The position numbers and the translations under genes were made by a program. A DNA stretch of 64,000 bases, taken from contig SVKV01000005.1 of assembly GCA_015068305.1 (NCBI GenBank), positions 1-64,000 of the forward strand, given 5' to 3'. The notes under the pieces are model-generated. The model did not search any database and was not told the origin of the DNA. It was given only the letters and a program-made list of their open reading frames with translations. The stretch is from Oscillospiraceae bacterium. GTDB lineage: Bacteria; Bacillota; Clostridia; Oscillospirales; Oscillospiraceae. Shown here in pieces: positions 30,652 to 41,107 of this stretch. Numbering within the stretch: position 1 is the first letter of the stretch; each line of letters begins with the position of its first letter.

Positions 30652-30867
30652 TCAATCCTCTTTTTCATCCGGATCTTCCTGTTTCTGATTCTTGGCCCGG
30701 TTTGCATTGTCAATGGCGGAACCAAAGCACAAACCAATGCCCAGGCCCATGCACATGCCAACGGAAATATTATCCATGGCAGCGCCGACGGCCATGCCGA
30801 TGGACAGTCCCAGGCACATGCCGATGGGCATGTACTGGATCTGGTTTTCGGAGTCGTTCTTTTTCAT
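30652..30867 (-). CDS. Small glycine-rich double-repeat membrane protein
   Basis: A 71-aa protein built of two similar 21-residue units, MPIGMCLGLSIGMAVGAAMD and ISVGMCMGLGIGLCFGSAID, each a Gly-zipper-like membrane helix, followed by an acidic/basic tail (KQEDPDEKED). It lies between era and yqzL. I recognise no named family; a small channel-like or oligomerising membrane protein is possible. Confidence 0.6.
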   Translation of the reverse strand: MKKNDSENQIQYMPIGMCLGLSIGMAVGAAMDNISVGMCMGLGIGLCFGSAIDNANRAKNQKQEDPDEKED

Positions 30868-30880
30868 GGTCTATCTCCCA

Positions 30881-31771
30881 TTACTTGTCGTTGTAGCCGA
30901 AGTTTCGGACCAGGAAATCCGAATCCCGCCAGTTTTCCTTGACTTTCACCCAGGTGGTCAGGTAGACCTTGGTACCCATGAACTTCTCGCAGTCATGGCG
31001 GGCCTGGGTGGAGATCTTCTTCAGCATGGCGCCCTGTTTTCCGATGATGATGCCCTTATGGGATGCCTTTTCGCAGTAAATGGTGGCATCCAGATCAATC
31101 ACACCGCTGTCCCGCTCGGAAAACCGGGTGATTTCAACAGCAGTACCGTGGGGAATTTCCTTATCCAGATTCCACAGGATCTTTTCCCGGATGATCTCGG
31201 CCATCACCTGCCGCTCCGGCTGGTCGGTGGTCAAATCTTCATCAAAAAGGAAGGGAGATTCCTGGGCATATCCTGCGCAGACTTTCAGCAGTTCCTCCAC
31301 ACCGTCGCCGGACTTGGCGGAAATGGGGATGATGGCATCAAAGGCGGCAGATTCGGAGTAGGCCGCAATGACTTCCAGCAGCTTATCCTTCTCAACGGTA
31401 TCAATTTTATTGATGGCCAGAATGGCGGGGCAGTGGCTACCCTTGATCTTCTCAATCAGATCAGATTCCTGGCCGCCCACGGAAGCAATGGGCTCCACCA
31501 CCAGAATGGTGGCATCCACATCGGCGATGGATTCCCGGACCGTATTGACCATATAGTCGCCCAGCTTGGTACGGGCCCGGTGATAGCCGGGGGTATCCAC
31601 GAACACGAACTGGGTATCCTCCCGGGTGACGATGCCGCAGATCCGGTTGCGGGTGGTCTGGGGCTTATTGGAAACGATGGCGATCTTTTCGCCGACGAGA
31701 TAGTTGGTCAGGGTGGACTTACCCACATTGGGCCGTCCGGCAATGGTGATCATCGCAGTCTTTGTCTTCAT
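30881..31771 (-). CDS. era: GTPase Era
   Basis: A 296-aa protein. G1 AGRPNVGKSTL, G3 DTPGYH, G4 NKID and a C-terminal KH domain (ATIYCEKASHKGIIIGKQGAMLKKI). Era binds the 3' end of 16S rRNA and checks 30S maturation. Ribosome site AGGAG. In the yqfC-yqfD-phoH-ybeY-era-yqzL-recO order typical of Firmicutes. Confidence 0.95.
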   Translation of the reverse strand: MKTKTAMITIAGRPNVGKSTLTNYLVGEKIAIVSNKPQTTRNRICGIVTREDTQFVFVDTPGYHRARTKLGDYMVNTVRESIADVDATILVVEPIASVGGQESDLIEKIKGSHCPAILAINKIDTVEKDKLLEVIAAYSESAAFDAIIPISAKSGDGVEELLKVCAGYAQESPFLFDEDLTTDQPERQVMAEIIREKILWNLDKEIPHGTAVEITRFSERDSGVIDLDATIYCEKASHKGIIIGKQGAMLKKISTQARHDCEKFMGTKVYLTTWVKVKENWRDSDFLVRNFGYNDK

Positions 31772-31790
31772 AAATCTAATCTCCTGTATC

Positions 31791-32294
31791 TTAGTCCCGG
31801 CTCATTCCGGGGATCATGGAGGCAATAGCCTCTTCCCTTGCGCGCATCTGCCGCTTCATTTCGCCCTCATCCAGATGGTCATAACCCAGCAGATGGAGCA
31901 TGGAGTGGATGGTTAAGTAGCCCACTTCCCTTTTGACGCTGTGGCCGAATTCCTTTGCCTGGAGCATAGCCCGCTCCAGAGAAATGCACATATCCCCCAG
32001 AGGGCACATGCCGGTCTCCGGATCCAGATAATCTTCCCAACCCTCCGGAGGATTACCGGGCTCCAGCTCAAACATGGGAAAGCTCAGCACATCTGTGGGA
32101 CGGTCGATCTGGCGGCTGGCCAGATTGATGGCATGGATTCCCCTGTCGTTGGTAACCATCACATTGATCTCACAGGGTACGGAAATATTTTCAGCACCCA
32201 GGGTGGTCTCAATGCACTTGGTAATGATATTGGAAATGATGGGCTGACGCCAGGTAAGGCAATCAAAAGTCATATTGATCTTTACGTTTTTCAT
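31791..32294 (-). CDS. ybeY: Endoribonuclease YbeY
   Basis: A 167-aa protein from ATG 32294 (GAGGAAG upstream); a longer frame to 32408 has no ribosome site. The zinc motif HSMLHLLGYDH (H-x3-H-x5-H) near the C-terminus and RPTDVLSFPM are diagnostic. YbeY is a metalloenzyme for rRNA maturation and quality control. Confidence 0.93.
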   Translation of the reverse strand: MKNVKINMTFDCLTWRQPIISNIITKCIETTLGAENISVPCEINVMVTNDRGIHAINLASRQIDRPTDVLSFPMFELEPGNPPEGWEDYLDPETGMCPLGDMCISLERAMLQAKEFGHSVKREVGYLTIHSMLHLLGYDHLDEGEMKRQMRAREEAIASMIPGMSRD

Positions 32295-32295
32295 A

Positions 32296-33309
32296 TCAGT
32301 TCTTCCTCTGGTAACGTCCCTTAAAATCGGGATTCGGTTTCTTAAAGTCGGGCTTGGCTGCCTTCTCATAGGCATTGATGATCTCCTGGACCAGTGCATG
32401 GCGTACAACGTCAGCGGAGGTCAGACGGCAAATGGCAATATCGTTGATACCCTCCAGCACCCGGACCGCATCCTTAAGGCCCGAGGTCTTATCATCCGGC
32501 AGGTCGATCTGGGTGATGTCGCCGGTGATGACGATCTTGGACCCGAATCCCAATCGGGTCAGGAACATCTTCATCTGTTCCTTGGTGGTATTCTGAGCTT
32601 CATCGAGGATGATAAAGCTGTCGTCCAGGGTGCGGCCTCTCATATAGGCCAGAGGCGCCACTTCGATGGAACCCCGCTCCTGGTACTTCTGGAAGGTTTC
32701 GGCGCCCAGCATGTCATAGAGGGCATCATACAGGGGCCGCAGATAGGGATCCACCTTGTTCTGCAGGTCACCGGGCAGAAAGCCCAGACGCTCGCCGGCT
32801 TCCACTGCAGGACGGGTCAGAATGATCCGGTTCACCGTTCGCTCCCGGAATGCTGCAACAGCAGCAGCCACCGCAAGATAAGTCTTGCCGGTACCGGCAG
32901 GGCCCACGCCAATGGTGATGGTGTTTTTCTGGATGGCTTTCATGTATTTCTGCTGACCGACGGTTTTGGCCTTGATGGGCTTACCCTTGGCAGTAATACA
33001 GACCACATCCTTGGCCATCTGGGCGATGCTGTCATCATTGCCCTCCCGGACCAGGGTGATCAGATAGCGGACCCGCTGCTCATCGATATTCTCACCCTTG
33101 GCAGCCAGAGCCAGCAGACCTTCCAGAGTCCGCACGGCCTTGTCCACGTTTTCCTCATCACCGGATACCTTCATATCGGTACCCCGGTTGATGATGTGCA
33201 CATCCAGTGCTTCCTCGATGCGCTTGATATTTTCATCAAAAGAACCGAATACTGCGATCAGATCATCCACCCGATCCGCGTTCACGATCCGTTCCGTTGT
33301 CTTTCCCAT
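32296..33309 (-). CDS. phoH: PhoH-like ATPase
   Basis: A 337-aa protein with Walker A GVGPAGTGKTYLAVA near residue 145, Walker B SFIILDEAQNTT and an N-terminal KH-like region. Cytosolic ATPase of uncertain role, linked to RNA metabolism. ATG 33309 (GGAGA upstream) is chosen over TTG 33321. Its start lies inside the end of yqfD (47-base overlap). Confidence 0.9.
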   Translation of the reverse strand: MGKTTERIVNADRVDDLIAVFGSFDENIKRIEEALDVHIINRGTDMKVSGDEENVDKAVRTLEGLLALAAKGENIDEQRVRYLITLVREGNDDSIAQMAKDVVCITAKGKPIKAKTVGQQKYMKAIQKNTITIGVGPAGTGKTYLAVAAAVAAFRERTVNRIILTRPAVEAGERLGFLPGDLQNKVDPYLRPLYDALYDMLGAETFQKYQERGSIEVAPLAYMRGRTLDDSFIILDEAQNTTKEQMKMFLTRLGFGSKIVITGDITQIDLPDDKTSGLKDAVRVLEGINDIAICRLTSADVVRHALVQEIINAYEKAAKPDFKKPNPDFKGRYQRKN

Positions 33310-34489
33310 GGTATTCTCCAATCATCTCTTCCTGTCTTCTGCCGATCATCTCGGTGCAGGCATATATACCCTCCAGCCGGTAGCAGCCGGATTCCGTAAC
33401 AACCGATTCTTCCCGCTGTGTAACGATACCGGCGATCATGATCTGCTTCAGCTGTTTTTCCGCAAAGGACGACAACTGCACTGCGGCAGTTTCCTCCGTT
33501 ACTGCAATATCAGCAAGAACCGAGTCGGTAATTGTTTCCCGGATCAAAGCAACCGGCAGACAAAATCCTCCCGGCAGCGACAGGACATACTTCGAATACA
33601 TTTTAACACAACCTGCACCGGAAATTCCACTACCTTTATAGAAATTTATGCGTTTTTTTCCGATGAGAAGGCTATATTTTGTCTGGGTACCGTGGTTTTC
33701 TCTTCTTGCTGACTGAAATGCGGGTGTGACAGCCTGGATATTTCTCCTGGTGACGGCAAAAATCTCACCCTGGGCATGGGTTGCCGATACACTCAGGCCT
33801 CTGTCTGCATAGCCGGATATCAGAACCTGTCCCTCCTTCACCGCCTGTCCCGGGACACAAAGCGGGGTTCCCTCCGTAACATTGCAGGAAAGAATCACCC
33901 CGTCCCGATGGGCAACCAAGCTGCTGATCCCCGGCATTGTTGCTGTTTGCTCCGTCAAAGTTCGCTCCCGGACCGTAATTACAGCGGTGCAGCCGTAGGT
34001 GTTGACACCCGCCCATTGAAGCTCCGGCAGCTGGGCAAGCAGTTCATTTTTCATGACCTCGCTTCTAACCTGCCGTCGTACTGCACCGAAGCGGATCCCG
34101 CTTTCTTTTGCCGCTTCCAATATCAGCCGGTCCGGAATCTGAGCATTCCCCTCCACGCTAACAAACAGAATGCGGCCCGACAGCAGCCCGGTCATCAGAA
34201 AAAGCAGCAAAAATCCCCCGGTCAGCATTGGCCGCCGCAGCATTCTTTTGACCGTCCAATAGGCACCCCGGCGGCCTACGGTTGTCAGCCGGTCACCGCG
34301 CCGCTGCGCAATTTCTTTTACCTTCCGGTAATTTTTCCGGGATACGGTGAGATCCGCTTCCAATTCTCCGTTCATCGTCACATTCCATACCGGGATTTGG
34401 GCAGCGTTGATGAGCAGCAGACTTTTTGGAATGTCGGCACCGATCAGTCTGAGTCTGACCTCACCCGCCAGCGACCTGTACAGTCCCAT
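33263..34489 (-). CDS. yqfD: Sporulation protein YqfD
   Basis: A 408-aa protein. N-terminal domain of about 90 residues, one membrane helix (LTGGFLLLFLMTGLLSGRI, near 95), then an extracytoplasmic domain with POTRA-like features (VEGNAQIPDRLIL) and the SpoIV-type end. YqfD is expressed in the mother cell under sigma-E in Bacillus. GGAGGT 8 bases upstream of ATG 34489; the start overlaps the yqfC stop (TAATG). Confidence 0.85.
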   Translation of the reverse strand: MGLYRSLAGEVRLRLIGADIPKSLLLINAAQIPVWNVTMNGELEADLTVSRKNYRKVKEIAQRRGDRLTTVGRRGAYWTVKRMLRRPMLTGGFLLLFLMTGLLSGRILFVSVEGNAQIPDRLILEAAKESGIRFGAVRRQVRSEVMKNELLAQLPELQWAGVNTYGCTAVITVRERTLTEQTATMPGISSLVAHRDGVILSCNVTEGTPLCVPGQAVKEGQVLISGYADRGLSVSATHAQGEIFAVTRRNIQAVTPAFQSARRENHGTQTKYSLLIGKKRINFYKGSGISGAGCVKMYSKYVLSLPGGFCLPVALIRETITDSVLADIAVTEETAAVQLSSFAEKQLKQIMIAGIVTQREESVVTESGCYRLEGIYACTEMIGRRQEEMIGEYHGKDNGTDRERGSGG

Positions 34490-34773
34490 TATCTGCACCT
34501 CCGCTGAAGCTGCACACAATCAATCCTTCCGGAAATGACCAGCTGTTCCCGGGTCATTCTGGTTAATTCCAGAGCGCAGCCGCAGATACACACCGTACCG
34601 AAGCGCACCTTCACACCGATCCGTTCCCTGCTGTATTCCGTCACACCTCCGTGCCGTTCAATCAGTACCCGGCTGTCCCCGGCCAGTTCCACCACGGGAA
34701 CCCCGGGTAGAGGCTCCCCCTCCAGCTCCGCTCCATCTGCCAGATACCGGATCCAATGCTTTTTCTGCACCAT
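34489..34773 (-). CDS. yqfC: Sporulation protein YqfC
   Basis: A 94-aa YabP/YqfC-type protein with the core VELAGDSRVLIERHGGVTEYSRERIGVKVRFG and the ending LELTRMTREQLVISGRI. ATG 34773 has GGGAGGT upstream. First gene of the yqfC-recO operon; divergent to ylbJ. Confidence 0.85.
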   Translation of the reverse strand: MVQKKHWIRYLADGAELEGEPLPGVPVVELAGDSRVLIERHGGVTEYSRERIGVKVRFGTVCICGCALELTRMTREQLVISGRIDCVQLQRRCR

Positions 34774-34789
34774 CTGTGCACCTCCCTTT

Positions 34790-34845
34790 TGAAAAAGCAT
34801 ATGAGCTTCCGGCAATTATCTTTCCGGAAGATGCATAGATTCTTA
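34790..34845. promoter_or_regulatory. Divergent sigma-E-like promoter region of yqfC and ylbJ
   Basis: CATATGCT reads toward yqfC and CATAGATT toward ylbJ, both fitting the sigma-E -10 (CATAnnnT). Between them is a 7-bp inverted repeat (CTTCCGG at 34806, CCGGAAG at 34824). The homologues are sigma-E genes in Bacillus. Confidence 0.4.
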
Positions 34846-34858
34846 TGAGGTGAAATCC

Positions 34859-35839
34859 ATGCGAACAAGAAATCGGGTAACTCTGATCGGAAGCGCTGCT
34901 GCCATGCTTTTGCTGATTCTGGACGGAAAGACGGCAGTCCGCGGGATTTATGAGGGAATTCAGTTATGCTTGAATTCCTTATTGCCGGCGCTGTTTCCCT
35001 TCAGTGTTCTGTCAATTTTAATCACAGGAAGCATCATCGGAAAACAGATTCCAATTTTGGCTCCGGTCTGCAGATTCTGCAGTATTCCTGCGGGCTGTGA
35101 ATCTCTGTTTGCGGTAGGTATATTGGGCGGTTATCCGGTGGGGGCCCAGAATGTGATGCTAGCATTCCGTGACGGGAAACTTCCGGAGGCTGATGCCCGT
35201 CGGATGGCTGTCTTTTGCAACAATGCAGGTCCTTCCTTCATCTTCGGGATTCTGGGACCCCTGTTCCCGTCACCGGTGTATTTATGGCTTCTGTGGGGAA
35301 TCCAGATTCTCAGCGGGCTGGTTACAGGCTGGCTGATGCCCGGTGGAAACCGAAATCCGCTGATGATGCAGGATCCGAAGGCACCGTCTGTACCGGATGC
35401 AATTCTAATTGCCGCCAAAGGGATGTTTCACATCTGCAGCTGTGTTGTGCTGTTGCGCATGGTGTTGGAATTCCTGTCTCACTGGATTCTCTGGTATTTC
35501 CCAACCGTGGTCCAGGTGATGATTTCCGGTTTGCTGGAGCTTTCCAACGGGTGTTTGATGCTGCATTCTGTCGAAAGCGTGAATCTTCGGTTTGTACTGG
35601 CTGCCGTTCTGCTTTCCTTTGGTGGACTCTGTGTCCGAATGCAGACGGTTTCGGTCTGTGATGGACTTGATCTGAAAAGCTACCTTCCCTGGAAAGGTGT
35701 ACAGTCTGCCATTGCGGGTATCCTGGCGGCTGCAGCCGTTACTCTCCCCCGATCCGCCGTATTCCTGGCCGTGCTGCTCCCGGCAGCCGCGGTGATTCGC
35801 CTATTGGGAGGATCCCGAAAAAAAGAGGTAGCTTTCTGA
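34859..35839 (+). CDS. ylbJ: Sporulation integral membrane protein YlbJ-like
   Basis: A 326-aa polytopic protein with about eight helices and two Gate-type repeats. LCLNSLLPALFPFSVLS near residue 40 and GILGGYPVGAQNV near 90 are typical of YlbJ/nucleoside-recognition-domain proteins. YlbJ is needed for spore cortex formation in Bacillus. ATG 34859 with GAGGTG upstream is preferred to GTG 34850. Confidence 0.75.
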   Translation: MRTRNRVTLIGSAAAMLLLILDGKTAVRGIYEGIQLCLNSLLPALFPFSVLSILITGSIIGKQIPILAPVCRFCSIPAGCESLFAVGILGGYPVGAQNVMLAFRDGKLPEADARRMAVFCNNAGPSFIFGILGPLFPSPVYLWLLWGIQILSGLVTGWLMPGGNRNPLMMQDPKAPSVPDAILIAAKGMFHICSCVVLLRMVLEFLSHWILWYFPTVVQVMISGLLELSNGCLMLHSVESVNLRFVLAAVLLSFGGLCVRMQTVSVCDGLDLKSYLPWKGVQSAIAGILAAAAVTLPRSAVFLAVLLPAAAVIRLLGGSRKKEVAF

Positions 35840-35887
35840 ACTGTTTTGATATATAATATAGGGACTATGCATAATGAGGTATATGCC

Positions 35888-36097
35888 ATGCTATTCAGAA
35901 AGAAGATCAGCCCCAGCTGCAGTTACTGCATCCATGGAACGCAACTGGACGATGGCCAGTTTCTCTGCTCCAAAAAAGGATCCGTGTCGGACAAGCAAAA
36001 ATGTATGGCATTCCGCTACGATCCTGTGAAGCGTATCCCAGTGAAAGCAAAAGCTTTGGATTTTAAAAAGTACGAGCAGGAAGACTATTCTCTGTAA
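35888..36097 (+). CDS. Small Cys4 protein, possible zinc binder
   Basis: A 69-aa basic protein from ATG 35888 (GAGGTATATGCC upstream). Four cysteines are arranged as CSYC...LC...KC, with DDGQFLCSKKG between, a pattern that suggests a small zinc site. Ends in a charged KKYEQED tail. No family recognised. It follows ylbJ on the same strand and precedes the glycosidase-like pair. Confidence 0.6.
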   Translation: MLFRKKISPSCSYCIHGTQLDDGQFLCSKKGSVSDKQKCMAFRYDPVKRIPVKAKALDFKKYEQEDYSL

Positions 36098-36116
36098 CCT
36101 TCGCGAGGAGCAGATC

Positions 36117-37259
36117 ATGACAACTGGTATGAAACCCAAATTACTGAAAGGAATGTTGATTTCTTTCACTGCACTTATCTGTATATTTGTGGTGTTCTTG
36201 GGAGCACTTACTGTGCTCAGTCTGAAAAACGCCCGGGAGCAGATACCGGTTTTACCGGAAGCGAACATCATGAACCGGTTTGATTCAATTATTTCTGATA
36301 CACTTGCAGATGCTGAAGCCGGTGCCCGCTCTGTTAGAAAACAGTTCTGGCTGGAAGAAAACGTCACAGAAGGTCCGCTTCCTGATCCGGACTGCTACGG
36401 TACCTCCGACGACCCGTCCACGCTCGGTTGGCTGCTGGAAGATGCGTCCTTTATTCTGGAGGGGCAGGATACCCTCTTTTCAACGGACATTGAACTGAAG
36501 CCGGGCAGCGAAGTCACATACTATCTGGACGAAAGTATCTTTGCTGTTACCTGGCAGCAGCTGATCAACAATTATGTATACACCATTTCCGAGGTAAAGG
36601 TTTCACATCCGACTCAGTTCAGACGGCATCTGGCAGACGGCATCTATAATTCCAAGAATTGTTACACCGTGGCTTTCATGTCCAAGCAGGTCAATGCGGT
36701 TGTAGGCTCCAGCGCTGATCACTACCGGGGTCGAAAATTCGGAACGAAGGTTTATGACGGAATCGTCCGGTCAGTCAATCTTCCTCAGGAGTGTGACATA
36801 TGCTATATTGACCGCAACGGCGATCTTATCCTGTCCCACCGCGGGGAGCTGATGGATATGGAAAGTGTCCAGAAGTTTGTGGACGAAAATGACATCAGTT
36901 TCAGTATTTCCTTCGGCCCGATTCTCATTGAGGACGGCGTTCGCTGCGATCCTCCCAATTATGCATTGGGTGAGATTAATGACAAATACCCCCGTGCAGC
37001 CCTGTGTCAGATGGATAACCTGCACTATCTGGTGGTCGTCGGAAATTCCGAAAAGAAGTACTTCGGCACACCGACCATCCATGATTTTGCTGAGATAATT
37101 GACACCTTTGGCTGTCAGAAAGCCTACGCAATGGATGGCGGTAATACGGGCGCCATTTTCATGAACGGAAAAATAATCAACGTTCCCTCCCTGGGGTATG
37201 AACGAGACGTGAGTGATATTATTTACTTTTGTACCGCTGTCCCGGAGAAAACAAAATAG
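36117..37259 (+). CDS. Phosphodiester glycosidase family protein (NAGPA-like), copy 1
   Basis: A 380-aa protein with one N-terminal membrane anchor (residues 12-38). A C-terminal NAGPA/DUF2233 domain follows, with VNAVVGSSADHYRG, ISFGPILIEDG, YPRAALCQMDN and the closing AYAMDGGNTGAIFMNG block. In the family these enzymes remove alpha-N-acetylglucosamine from phosphodiester-linked sugars; bacterial members act on envelope glycopolymers. Probably extracytoplasmic. Paralogous to the next gene. Confidence 0.8.
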   Translation: MTTGMKPKLLKGMLISFTALICIFVVFLGALTVLSLKNAREQIPVLPEANIMNRFDSIISDTLADAEAGARSVRKQFWLEENVTEGPLPDPDCYGTSDDPSTLGWLLEDASFILEGQDTLFSTDIELKPGSEVTYYLDESIFAVTWQQLINNYVYTISEVKVSHPTQFRRHLADGIYNSKNCYTVAFMSKQVNAVVGSSADHYRGRKFGTKVYDGIVRSVNLPQECDICYIDRNGDLILSHRGELMDMESVQKFVDENDISFSISFGPILIEDGVRCDPPNYALGEINDKYPRAALCQMDNLHYLVVVGNSEKKYFGTPTIHDFAEIIDTFGCQKAYAMDGGNTGAIFMNGKIINVPSLGYERDVSDIIYFCTAVPEKTK

Positions 37260-37289
37260 CGTTTAAAGTTTTTTGAAAAGAGAAATATA

Positions 37290-38417
37290 ATGACGATATT
37301 TAAAAAAATCATTTCATTGATTACATGCAGCTTCTGTATTCTCCTAACATTGGGCTTTTTATTGCTGATTCTAACCGGTAATAACAGTTCTGAAGTATCC
37401 GCTTTCGCTGCAGTAAAGAACTACGGAATTTCTGATCGCTACGATAATTTCATCTCGAATTCCATCAGTTCTGCTGCTGAAGGTTTTATTAAGATTAAGA
37501 AAGTGTATCTGCTCAGTGACAATGACCAGGTTGCACCGGAACCGGTTCAAAGCAATTTCGGCAAAGCCGCCGATCCCGCTTCTCTGCAATGGCTGATTGA
37601 TACTGCACATCTGCAAATGGATGAACAGGAACTGCTCTTTAGCACAGAAACCCCCATCCTGCGTAATAGCGAGATCAACTATTTTCTGGATGATACAATA
37701 TTTGCCGTAACCTGGAAGCAAGTAATAGATAATGCGGTATATACCATTTCTGAAGTCAAAATCGAACACCCTTCCCAGTTCCGCCGTTTTCTTTCGGGTG
37801 GTACATTCGGCTATGAACGACAATTCCTAACCAGCCAAATGGCATCCTCCGTCAATGCAGTAGTTGCTTCAGCGGGCGATTTTTACAAATACCGCGGCAG
37901 CGGAATTGTTGTATATAACGGTCAGGTAGAACGTTTCAATATGAATGATCTTGACACCTGTCTGATTGATGATCAGGGTGACTTTGTTTTTATAAAAGCA
38001 AGGGAGTTTCAAACCAAGGAAGACCTCCAGAATTATGTCGATGAACATAACATTCGTTTTAGTCTCTGTTTTGGTCCGATTCTGGTACAGGACGGCAAAA
38101 CCTGTGAACCAAGTCACTATGTTCTTGGAGAAATTAATCAAAAATACGCGCGTTCGGCAATCTGCCAGCTTGGTCCACTCCATTATGCTATGATTACCGC
38201 AAACGGTGAAGATTATTATTATTCCTTTCCCAATATCCATACGTTTGCAAAGGCGATCTCTGAGATGGGTATTGAAACAGCATACACCCTCGACGGTGGT
38301 CAGACTGCAACGATTGTAATGAATGATGAAGTTATCAATCATGTCAGTTACGGTGCAGAACGGTACATCAGCGATATTATCTATTTTGCAACGGCATTGC
38401 CTGACATTAATGAATAA
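37290..38417 (+). CDS. Phosphodiester glycosidase family protein (NAGPA-like), copy 2
   Basis: A 375-aa protein aligned over its whole length with copy 1: the same anchor, the same YFLDDTIFAVTWKQVIDN and VNAVVASAGDFYKYRG blocks, and the same DGGQTATIVMNDEV end. It starts 30 bases after copy 1 with a weaker AAAAGAG site. Many substitutions in the N-terminal stalk point to an old tandem duplication. A strong terminator follows. Confidence 0.8.
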   Translation: MTIFKKIISLITCSFCILLTLGFLLLILTGNNSSEVSAFAAVKNYGISDRYDNFISNSISSAAEGFIKIKKVYLLSDNDQVAPEPVQSNFGKAADPASLQWLIDTAHLQMDEQELLFSTETPILRNSEINYFLDDTIFAVTWKQVIDNAVYTISEVKIEHPSQFRRFLSGGTFGYERQFLTSQMASSVNAVVASAGDFYKYRGSGIVVYNGQVERFNMNDLDTCLIDDQGDFVFIKAREFQTKEDLQNYVDEHNIRFSLCFGPILVQDGKTCEPSHYVLGEINQKYARSAICQLGPLHYAMITANGEDYYYSFPNIHTFAKAISEMGIETAYTLDGGQTATIVMNDEVINHVSYGAERYISDIIYFATALPDINE

Positions 38418-38424
38418 ACGTATT

Positions 38425-38462
38425 AACCGGGAAGCAACGGATATCGTTGCTTCCCGGTTTTG
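38425..38462 (+). terminator. Terminator after the glycosidase pair
   Basis: Perfect 15-bp stem AACCGGGAAGCAACG/CGTTGCTTCCCGGTT followed by TT; it lies 4 bases from the convergent ligA stop. Confidence 0.9.
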
Positions 38463-38465
38463 CCG

Positions 38466-41065
<2,600 letters not shown>

Positions 41066-41107
41066 ACACATCCCCCCGCTGGAGGATATGCAGCGCAGAA
41101 GTGTTTA

